From Gammaproteobacteria bacterium (GTDB taxonomy: Bacteria > Pseudomonadota > Gammaproteobacteria > SZUA-229), in assembly GCA_029880105.1 (NCBI GenBank), contig JAOUPA010000003.1, forward strand, positions 1 through 39,258: a DNA stretch of 39,258 bases. The letters run 5' to 3'. Under the pieces are notes generated by a model, which saw only the letters and a list, made by a program, of their open reading frames with translations, was not told the origin of the DNA and made no database searches. The first letter of the stretch is position 1, and each line of letters starts with the position of its first letter. A program made the translations under genes and the position numbers. Below, piece after piece: positions 31,376 to 39,258 of this stretch.

Positions 31376-32493
31376 TTCAGGACCTCTTGCAATGAGGCTA
31401 TCATCCTCTTGTTCTGCTCGGCAGTGCCAATGGTAATGCGCAAAAATTCCGGCATATTATAATTAGCGACTGGCCGCACGATGACACCCTGCTTCAGCAA
31501 TGCATCATAAACTGGCTGAGCATTACGGCGTAAATTAACCGTAATAAAATTCCCCATCGTCGGCAGGCAACTCAGCCCCATCTCATTCAGCGCACCTTTT
31601 AAATATGACTTACCTGAATTATTGAGCTCAACACTTTTCATGATATGTTGTTCATCATCAAGTGAGGCCAGCGCCGCCTCCTGTGCCAGCAAGCTGGTAT
31701 TGAATGGCTGGCGTACACGATTTAATAAATCCGCAATCTCCGGGCTGGATAAGGCATAACCTATACGCAGTCCTGCCAGGGCATAAATTTTTGAAAACGT
31801 ACCGGTAATGACCAGGTTTGGATAACTCGCAAGCCAGGCAGCAATATTGATCTGTAACGAGTCATCCATATATTCGTTGTAGGCCATGTCGAGCACAACG
31901 ATTACATCACCTGGAATATCATCAAGCAGTCGTTTCATTACTTCTGGTTCGAGCCAGGTACCCGTTGGATTATTCGGATTGGCGATAAAAATGACGCGTG
32001 TCTTCTCATCAATGCTATTGAGCAACGCCTCTGGATCATGGCCTAGTGGCATAGTTTCGTGTTCGAGTGAAAATGCCCTGGCTATATTGGCAGCAGCCCC
32101 AACCGCTTGAACAACGATTGGATAAACAGCAAAGGCATATTCAGAATAAACTGCTGAGGTATTCGCATCAAGAAAGGCGCGCGCAACCAGTTCAAGTATA
32201 TCGTTAGAACCATTGCCCAGCGTAATACCCGCATAATCGATCTGAAATTTCTCAGCAATTTTTTTCCTTAGTTTATAGCCGCCGCCATCAGGATAAAAAT
32301 TCACTGACTCACAATGAGCGCGTATCGCGGCAACAGCTTTCTCGCTTGGACCAAGCGGATTTTCATTGGATGCCAGTTTGATCGAGTTCGTTATACCCAG
32401 CTCACGCTCAAGTTCATCAATGGGCTTACCCGGAATATATGGCTTAAGCTGTTGCACACCCGGGGTTGAGAGCGATTGAAATGACTGACTCAT
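31372..32493 (-). CDS. hisC: Histidinol-phosphate aminotransferase
   Basis: 373 aa; KLASNENPLGPS, NPNNPTG, TFSKIYALAGLRIGY. Confidence 0.95.
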   Translation of the reverse strand: MSQSFQSLSTPGVQQLKPYIPGKPIDELERELGITNSIKLASNENPLGPSEKAVAAIRAHCESVNFYPDGGGYKLRKKIAEKFQIDYAGITLGNGSNDILELVARAFLDANTSAVYSEYAFAVYPIVVQAVGAAANIARAFSLEHETMPLGHDPEALLNSIDEKTRVIFIANPNNPTGTWLEPEVMKRLLDDIPGDVIVVLDMAYNEYMDDSLQINIAAWLASYPNLVITGTFSKIYALAGLRIGYALSSPEIADLLNRVRQPFNTSLLAQEAALASLDDEQHIMKSVELNNSGKSYLKGALNEMGLSCLPTMGNFITVNLRRNAQPVYDALLKQGVIVRPVANYNMPEFLRITIGTAEQNKRMIASLQEVLK

Positions 32494-32526
32494 ACTTAAT
32501 ATAAGAAGTTGTTAGTAAAAAAGAAT

Positions 32527-33612
32527 TTATAGTGCTGCTTTTGGGTAAGAGCCTAGCACCGTAACCATGGCACTTGCCTTCTCTATATCAGATATTGCCT
32601 GACTAATATTCTCGTCATCACGATGACCATCAACATCAATAAAAAAGACATACTCCCAGACACCTTTACGCGATGGCCTGGATTCAATATTACTCATACT
32701 AATATTACGTTTAGCGAGTGGCTCAAGCAGCCCATAAAGAGAGCCGGGGCGGTTATGCGCAAACACAAGCAGGCTGGTACGATCATTGCCGCTAGGTGGC
32801 GACTGATGCTTACCGATGACAACAAATCGAGTTGTATTATCCGGTTCGTCTTCAATATTAGATTTCAGCACAGGCACATCGTATAACTCCGCTGCCTGTA
32901 TGCCTGCTATAGCTGCCGAGTGCTTGTGTTCACGCGCCATCTGCACTGCCTCTGCATTACTATTAGTCGCAATGCGCTGCGCATTAGGTAAATACTTATC
33001 CAGCCACAAACGGCACTGTGCAAAAGACTGCTGATGTGAATAGACACACTCAATCCTGGCTAGCTCGGTTTCACTGGAGATAAGATTATGGCGAATCCGT
33101 AACTCTACTTCGCCACTGATAGATAGCGATGAACGCATCAATAAATCGAGCGTATGATTAATGACACCTTCGGTTGAATTCTCAACAGGCACAACACCAA
33201 AATTGGCACCGTCGGCTTCAACCAGACGAAACACCTCTTCGATATTATCAACCGGCTCACCTTCAAAATGACTACCAAAGTGCTTGATTGAGGCTGAGTG
33301 CGTGTATGTCCCTTCAGGCCCAAGAAATGCAACCTTCAAGGGCTTTTCCAGTGCCAGGCACGCTGCCATAATTTCGCGAAAAATACCGGCTATAGCTTTA
33401 TCACTCAGCGGGCCTTTGTTGCGCTCTTTAACTGCCTTTAAGACCTGGGCCTCGCGTTCGGGGCGGTAAAAATGCCCGCTCTCACCCAGTTGCTGTTTTA
33501 TTTCTGCAACTTTGGCCGCACATTGAGCGCGTTCTGACACCAGTGACTGAATACTGGTATCAATCTCATCGATCCGTTTACGAATATCTGCCAGTGGGTC
33601 TTTGTCAGCCAT
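32527..33612 (-). CDS. pheA: Bifunctional chorismate mutase/prephenate dehydratase
   Basis: 361 aa; N-terminal CM domain, FLGPEGTYTHSA, VPVENSTEGVINHTLD, ACT domain ESRPSRKGVWEYVFFID. Confidence 0.97.
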   Translation of the reverse strand: MADKDPLADIRKRIDEIDTSIQSLVSERAQCAAKVAEIKQQLGESGHFYRPEREAQVLKAVKERNKGPLSDKAIAGIFREIMAACLALEKPLKVAFLGPEGTYTHSASIKHFGSHFEGEPVDNIEEVFRLVEADGANFGVVPVENSTEGVINHTLDLLMRSSLSISGEVELRIRHNLISSETELARIECVYSHQQSFAQCRLWLDKYLPNAQRIATNSNAEAVQMAREHKHSAAIAGIQAAELYDVPVLKSNIEDEPDNTTRFVVIGKHQSPPSGNDRTSLLVFAHNRPGSLYGLLEPLAKRNISMSNIESRPSRKGVWEYVFFIDVDGHRDDENISQAISDIEKASAMVTVLGSYPKAAL

Positions 33613-33627
33613 AATTTTAAATAGTGA

Positions 33628-34791
33628 TTAAATTTGTCGAGCGCTAAGTACGCCATCGATAGACTGAATTTTAGCCAGCACATCATCACTGATAGCATTT
33701 TCCAGGTCGATCAGCGTAAAGGCCAGCTCACCTTTTGACTCGTTTGTCATGTGCAAAATATTCGCACCTGCTTTACCCAGATCATGAGAAATCTGACCTA
33801 GCATATCGGGCATATTCCTGTTAGCAATCGCCAGTCGCGCCGCACCCAGTCTCGGTAGCTTGATATCAGGGAAATTAACCGAATTCTTAATATTGCCATT
33901 CTCCAGAAAATTCCTGAGCTGATCAGCAACCATAATCGCACAGTTTTCTTCGGCTTCAACAGTAGATGCACCCAGATGTGGCAAAGTAATTACTTTGCTA
34001 TTGCCCTTTAATTTTTCAGCGGGAAAATCCGAGACATAGGCGTTAATTTTTCCGCTCTCAATCGCAACCAGTACTGCATCATCATCAACAATACCATCAC
34101 GTGCAAAATTCAGGATTACCGCTCCATCTCTCATCATTGCAATACGGTCTGCATTCAACAGATTTTTTGTCGCTTCGATAAGAGGCACATGAAAAGTAAT
34201 AAAATCAGCCTGTTTTACCAGCTCATCGACGCTACTCATCTCCTGAACTTCTGATGATAACTTCCAGGCACTCTTCACCGTGATGGTCGGATCAAAACCA
34301 ACAACGCGCATGCCCAGGGCAACCGCCGCATTGGCCACCTGAACACCGATAGCACCAAGACCGATGACACCAATAGTTCGACCAGGTAATTCATAACCTA
34401 CATATTTTTTCTTGCCATCCTCAACAGCCTTGTTCTGCTCTTCCGGCGTACCCTGCACATTCGACGCATAATTCCATGCCTGTACAATATTACGACAGGC
34501 CAGCAACATGCCGACTATAACTAGTTCTTTTACTGCATTGGCATTAGCGCCGGGAGCATTAAACACCACAATACCCTGCTCACTGAGCCGACTGACAGGC
34601 ACATTGTTTGTGCCAGCACCAGCACGACCAACCGCTTTCAAATTCGATGAGATTTCCATATCGTGCAATTTTGCAGAACGCAGAATGATGCCATCAGGAT
34701 TGGCGTTATTATCACTAATACTGTAGAGATCAGAAGGAAGTCGACTGAGGCCTTTTTCAGAAATATTATTGTAGGTTCTTATATTTATCAT
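33628..34791 (-). CDS. serA: D-3-phosphoglycerate dehydrogenase
   Basis: 387 aa; GRAGAGTNNVP, GVIGLGAIGVQVANAA, C-terminal ACT-like domain; adjacent to serC. Confidence 0.92.
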   Translation of the reverse strand: MINIRTYNNISEKGLSRLPSDLYSISDNNANPDGIILRSAKLHDMEISSNLKAVGRAGAGTNNVPVSRLSEQGIVVFNAPGANANAVKELVIVGMLLACRNIVQAWNYASNVQGTPEEQNKAVEDGKKKYVGYELPGRTIGVIGLGAIGVQVANAAVALGMRVVGFDPTITVKSAWKLSSEVQEMSSVDELVKQADFITFHVPLIEATKNLLNADRIAMMRDGAVILNFARDGIVDDDAVLVAIESGKINAYVSDFPAEKLKGNSKVITLPHLGASTVEAEENCAIMVADQLRNFLENGNIKNSVNFPDIKLPRLGAARLAIANRNMPDMLGQISHDLGKAGANILHMTNESKGELAFTLIDLENAISDDVLAKIQSIDGVLSARQI

Positions 34792-34823
34792 TTTTACTCT
34801 TCTTGTTGTTACTCGATAAATGC

Positions 34824-35903
34824 TTACACACTCTTTTCAAAGTCAGACATAAAGCTAATCAGCGCATCAATGCCCTCAGCTGGCATCGCATTATAAATAC
34901 TGGCGCGCATGCCACCGACTGAACGATGACCTTTTAATGCAACCAGTTTCTGCTTGGCGGCCTGCTCAAGGAATTTGGCATCAAGCTCGGCATTAGCCAG
35001 CACGAAAGGCACATTCATCCAGGAACGACAGTTTTTCTCAACGGGACTTGAATATAGCGCTGATGCATCAATGGCCGCATAAAGCTTTTCTGCCTTAATG
35101 CGATTTTTCTCTTCCATCGCAGCAACACCACCATTCTCTTTCAACCATTCAAACACAAGCCCTGCCAGGTACCAGCTATAAGTTGGTGGCGTGTTATACA
35201 TCGACTCGTTCTCAGCGTGTATCTTGTAATCGAACATCGTAGGCATATTCTGCTTCGACTTACCGATTAAATCTTCACGGATAATAACTATTGTCAGGCC
35301 AGCAGGACCAATATTTTTCTGCGCACCTGCGTAAATCAGGCCGTATTTTGAAACATCAATCTGGCGTGACAAAATATTTGATGACATATCTGCCACCAGC
35401 GGCACATCTCCCGTATCTGGGACATAAGGAAACTCAACACCTACGATAGTTTCATTTGGCGTATAGTGAACGTAAGCTGCATCAGGGTTGAATTTCAGGT
35501 CTGCTGCCGCAGGTACAGTCGTAAATTTACTCTCACTGGTATCAGCGACAATATTTACATCACAGTAACGTTTGGCTTCAGAAATGGCCTTTTTGGACCA
35601 CTGACCGGTCAATATATAATCCGCCGATGTTTTATCGCCAAGCAGATTGATAGGCACCATTGAAAACTGACTGCTAGCACCACCCTGCAAAAACAGAACC
35701 TTGTAATTATCCGGAATCGACATCAGCTCGCGAAGATCTGCCTCAGCCTTTGCAGCTATCGACATGTATTCTTTGCCGCGGTGACTCATTTCCATGACGG
35801 ACATTCCCGACCCATTCCAGTCAAGCATTTCATCACGCGCGCGTTCCAGAACTGCTGTTGGTAATATTGCGGGGCCTGCACTAAAGTTAAAAGCTCTGTT
35901 CAT
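34824..35903 (-). CDS. serC: Phosphoserine aminotransferase
   Basis: 359 aa; FSAGPAILPTAVLE, GLIYAGAQKNIGPAGLTIVIIR. Confidence 0.97.
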   Translation of the reverse strand: MNRAFNFSAGPAILPTAVLERARDEMLDWNGSGMSVMEMSHRGKEYMSIAAKAEADLRELMSIPDNYKVLFLQGGASSQFSMVPINLLGDKTSADYILTGQWSKKAISEAKRYCDVNIVADTSESKFTTVPAAADLKFNPDAAYVHYTPNETIVGVEFPYVPDTGDVPLVADMSSNILSRQIDVSKYGLIYAGAQKNIGPAGLTIVIIREDLIGKSKQNMPTMFDYKIHAENESMYNTPPTYSWYLAGLVFEWLKENGGVAAMEEKNRIKAEKLYAAIDASALYSSPVEKNCRSWMNVPFVLANAELDAKFLEQAAKQKLVALKGHRSVGGMRASIYNAMPAEGIDALISFMSDFEKSV

Positions 35904-35960
35904 TGTTATTTTTTTATCGGTAATTGTTAAAAGGATAAAGTTATTTTTTACTGAAAATGA

Positions 35961-38540
35961 TTACTCACTTCCTTCGCCTGCATCATCAGTGGCTTCGCTG
36001 TCACCTTCGCCAGAAAGCGCATCAATTTTTTCAATCTCGACCAGCTTTTCACCCTTGGTCAGACGAATCAGACGAACGCCCTGGGTGTTGCGACCCATTT
36101 CACTGACGTCATCAACAGCAATACGAACCAGCGTACCACTATCTGTGATCATCATAATTTCATCATCTGCCTTGACCTGTACGGCACCCACGATCTCACC
36201 ATTACGTTCATTGGTCTTGATCGAGATAACGCCCTGGCCACCACGACCCTTTAATGGGTAATCGGAAACAACGGTGCGTTTACCATAGCCATTTTCCGTT
36301 GAAGTCAGAATCGAGCCTTCATCATCAACCAGAATCATGCTGATAACACGTTGACCTTCAGCCAGCCGCATTCCGCGTACCCCTGCTGCAGTCCTTCCCA
36401 TGGTACGCACATCAGTCTCAGAGAAACGAATAGCCTTGCCCGCGTTAGATAACAGCATAATGTGATTCGAGCCGTTGGTGATAACGACATCAACCAGCAC
36501 GTCATCGTTTCTCAAATCAAGCGCGATGATGCCCGAGGTTCTGGGGCGTGAGAAATTCGACAGCTCAGTCTTCTTAACAGTGCCTGAGCTGGTTGCCATA
36601 AAGATAAAGTGATTTTCATCGTAATTACGAATTGGCAGCACGGCGTTGATACGCTCGCCCTCTTCCAGAGGCAACAGGTTGATAATAGGTTTGCCGCGAG
36701 AGCCACGACCCGCCATCGGCAGCTGGTAGACTTTCAACCAGTAGACTTTGCCACGACTGGAGAAACACAATAGCGTATCGTGAGTATTGGCAACAAACAG
36801 CTTGTCGATGAAATCTTCTTCTTTCATGGTAGTAGCCGATTTACCACGGCCACCACGACGCTGCGTGTTATACACATCCAGCGACTGACACTTGGCATAA
36901 CCCTCGTGTGAGAATGTCACCACGACATCTTCTTCGGTGATCAGGTCTTCCATAGAGAGGTCAAGCTGACTCTCCATAATCTCTGTACGACGTGCATCAC
37001 CGTAGTTGTCACGTATCTCATTGAGCTCATCGCGAATTACCTGCATCAGGCGATCCGGATTTGACAGTATCTCCAGCAACTCCTTAATAAGATCAAGTAT
37101 TTCTTTGAATTCATTGACAATCTTATCCTGCTCCAGACCCGTCAGGCGATGTAGCCGTAGTTCAAGGATGGCCTGGGCCTGAACATCAGATAGATGGTAG
37201 CCGTCATCCTTCAGGCCAAAACGAGGGTCAAGCTGATCCGGGCGTGAAGAGTCAGCACCGGTACGACTGATCATACTGGTGACCATACCTGGCTCCCAGA
37301 CTTTTGCCATCAACCCCTGCTTGGCCTCCGCCGGGCTGGGTGATTTCTTGATCAGCTCGATAACTTCATCAATGTTCGCTAACGCGACGGCCAGGCCTTC
37401 CAGAACATGGGCACGTTCACGCGCCTTGCGCAGGTCGTAAATCGTACGGCGTGTCACCACTTCGCGGCGGTGACGGATAAAGGCCTCAAGAATCTGCTTG
37501 AGGTTAAGTAACTGCGGCTGGCCATCGACCAGTGCCACCATATTAATACCAAAGACACACTGCATTGAGGTCAACTGGAACAGGTTGTTGAGCACGACCT
37601 CGCCAACTTCACCACGGCGCAGCTCGATAACAATGCGCATACCATCCTTATCCGACTCATCACGCAGCTCGGTGATACCTTCGATACGCTTTTCCTTGAC
37701 TAGCTCGGCAATGCGCTCAATCAGTCGCGCCTTATTCACCTGATATGGAATTTCGGTGACGATAATGCTCTGCTTGCCGGTTTTTTCATTCTCGATCACT
37801 TCAGCGCGAGAACGCATGACCATACGACCACGACCAGTCTTGTAGGCCTCCCTGATGCCCTTGGTGCCGTTAATCAGGCCGGCGGTAGGCAGGTCAGGCG
37901 CAGGCAGGTATTGCATCAGTGCATCGATATCGAGCGAGGCGTCGTCAATGAGTGCCAGGCAGGCATTGATCACCTCGGTCAGGTTATGTGGTGGAATATT
38001 GGTTGCCATGCCCACGGCAATACCGGAAGAACCATTGACCAGCATATTCGGCACACGTGTTGGCAGTACTGTCGGCTCAGACTCAGAACCATCATAGTTC
38101 TCAGCAAAATTAACAGTTTCCTTGTCCAGGTCGGCCAGCAGCTCGTGTGCGATTTTGGCCATGCGAACTTCGGTATAACGCATGGCCGCAGGTGAATCTC
38201 CATCAACCGAACCAAAGTTACCCTGGCCATCAACCAGCATATAACGAAGCGAAAAAGGCTGTGCCATACGGACAATGGTGTCGTAGACAGCCGTATCACC
38301 ATGGGGGTGGTATTTACCGATGACATCACCGACCACACGTGCCGATTTTTTATAGGGTTTGTTCCAGTCATTACCCAGAACACGCATCGCATAGAGAACC
38401 CTGCGATGCACCGGTTTCAGGCCATCACGCACATCAGGTAAAGCACGACCGACGATAACGCTCATCGCATAGTCCAGGTAGGACTGCCGCATTTCGTCTT
38501 CTAGATTAACCGGTGAAATTTCTTTTGCAAATTCAGACAT
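35961..38540 (-). CDS. gyrA: DNA gyrase subunit A
   Basis: 859 aa; [53 protein letters not shown]. Confidence 0.98.
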   Translation of the reverse strand: MSEFAKEISPVNLEDEMRQSYLDYAMSVIVGRALPDVRDGLKPVHRRVLYAMRVLGNDWNKPYKKSARVVGDVIGKYHPHGDTAVYDTIVRMAQPFSLRYMLVDGQGNFGSVDGDSPAAMRYTEVRMAKIAHELLADLDKETVNFAENYDGSESEPTVLPTRVPNMLVNGSSGIAVGMATNIPPHNLTEVINACLALIDDASLDIDALMQYLPAPDLPTAGLINGTKGIREAYKTGRGRMVMRSRAEVIENEKTGKQSIIVTEIPYQVNKARLIERIAELVKEKRIEGITELRDESDKDGMRIVIELRRGEVGEVVLNNLFQLTSMQCVFGINMVALVDGQPQLLNLKQILEAFIRHRREVVTRRTIYDLRKARERAHVLEGLAVALANIDEVIELIKKSPSPAEAKQGLMAKVWEPGMVTSMISRTGADSSRPDQLDPRFGLKDDGYHLSDVQAQAILELRLHRLTGLEQDKIVNEFKEILDLIKELLEILSNPDRLMQVIRDELNEIRDNYGDARRTEIMESQLDLSMEDLITEEDVVVTFSHEGYAKCQSLDVYNTQRRGGRGKSATTMKEEDFIDKLFVANTHDTLLCFSSRGKVYWLKVYQLPMAGRGSRGKPIINLLPLEEGERINAVLPIRNYDENHFIFMATSSGTVKKTELSNFSRPRTSGIIALDLRNDDVLVDVVITNGSNHIMLLSNAGKAIRFSETDVRTMGRTAAGVRGMRLAEGQRVISMILVDDEGSILTSTENGYGKRTVVSDYPLKGRGGQGVISIKTNERNGEIVGAVQVKADDEIMMITDSGTLVRIAVDDVSEMGRNTQGVRLIRLTKGEKLVEIEKIDALSGEGDSEATDDAGEGSE

Positions 38541-38713
38541 TTAGTGAGAGCAACCCATTTTTTATACTTATAACTAAAGCGTTCCAATAAAGCCCAAAAT
38601 ACTAACACAAATACTGGACTCACGGCAGTGTAAAACACAATAAAAGCAATCGATTACAGCCAGAAAAAAATACAACAGAAAAGACCAGATATTTGCTATC
38701 CAGAAATACAGGG

Positions 38714-39124
38714 TCAGGCGATCTCTGGCTCTTTACAGGTCGCTGTTTCAGCAAATTCATGACCAAGAAACAGGCAGTAACCCAGCCACTTGTAGAGAAA
38801 ACGATTTAAACGCCATTTCTGTCTAAGCGCAGCTGCAGGCAGATGATCCAGCCGCTGGCGACCATGCTTGAGGTGACCGGCAAGCACCTCGACCAGACGC
38901 GCATCGTGATAGATTCTGAGTCTGATATCGGGCTCAGCAACCAAATGTCGACCTTCCAGAAAATAGTAGGTCATGCATACAGTGGTGGTGAATTTGCTGC
39001 GATCAATAATCTGCAGGTGCAGATCCAGGCAGCCCGGCACCACCGATATTGCCCGGTTGGTAATACCATCAAGATCGGCAACCAGACGCCTGAAACGGAG
39101 ATAATTGTTTTCATACAGATCCAT
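38714..39124 (-). CDS. DUF1249 (YqiB-like) protein
   Basis: MDLYENNYLRFRRLVADL...TYYFLEGRHLVAEPDIRLRIYHDARLVEVLAGH...NRFLYKWLGYCLFLGHEF. Start at 39124 preferred; the ORF extends to 39223. Confidence 0.82.
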   Translation of the reverse strand: MDLYENNYLRFRRLVADLDGITNRAISVVPGCLDLHLQIIDRSKFTTTVCMTYYFLEGRHLVAEPDIRLRIYHDARLVEVLAGHLKHGRQRLDHLPAAALRQKWRLNRFLYKWLGYCLFLGHEFAETATCKEPEIA

Positions 39125-39258
39125 CAAACTGCCGTATCCCCTGGGAGTAACCTCAGCACAGCCATAGCCATCCCTGGCTACCAGCAGAGATCCGGTCATA
39201 TGTCGACTAATACTCATTGGCACACACCAGAAATAATGATGTCACTGGCAGCACCCAC

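Noticed and set aside
35794-36261. 155-aa plus-strand ORF spanning the serC/gyrA junction
   Set aside because: Antisense to two conserved genes; Ser/Pro-rich shadow translation.
38220-38300. Thr at the GyrA position equivalent to E. coli Ser83 as a quinolone-resistance mutation
   Set aside because: Thr is the natural residue there in some gammaproteobacteria (e.g. Pseudomonas aeruginosa) and the Asp87 equivalent is intact; no basis for calling resistance.
38700-38722. gggtcagg near the DUF1249 stop as another copy of the GGGTCAGAG motif
   Set aside because: Only a short partial match, overlapping coding sequence, with no paired inverted copy nearby.

Overview
The window is a gammaproteobacterial-type chromosomal segment made mostly of conserved housekeeping genes. 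A minus-strand block (about 1.5-14.1 kb) carries lpxA-fabZ-lpxD-skp-bamA-rseP-dxr-cdsA-uppS-frr-pyrH-tsf-rpsB. A plus-strand block (about 14.4-22.6 kb) carries map-glnD-dapE, a small membrane protein, a K+ channel-like protein with two RCK/TrkA-N domains, tRNA-Arg(CCT), ppiB and lpxH. A second minus-strand block (about 23.1-39.2 kb) carries a DUF455 ferritin-like gene, a comEA-like gene, pyrF-lapB-ihfB-rpsA-cmk-aroA-tyrA-hisC-pheA-serA-serC-gyrA and a DUF1249 gene. I see no CRISPR array, prophage, complete transposon or clear defence system, and no convincing new multigene system. The points most worth a second look are: (1) an AT-rich orphan lipoprotein gene flanked by inverted GGGTCAGAG motifs where lpxB would usually follow lpxA; (2) an apparent 1-nt deletion in the HExxH active-site region of rseP; (3) hairpins upstream of rpsB consistent with an S2 autoregulatory leader, plus a 13-bp palindrome between rpsB and map; (4) terminator/attenuator hairpins at tsf/pyrH and cmk/rpsA; (5) a Lys/Ala-rich repeat tail on ribosomal protein S2; (6) a tandem-RCK channel paired with a small membrane protein; (7) no lapA between ihfB and lapB, with a perfect 10-bp inverted repeat in the gap; (8) possible gene debris between lpxH and the DUF455 gene.
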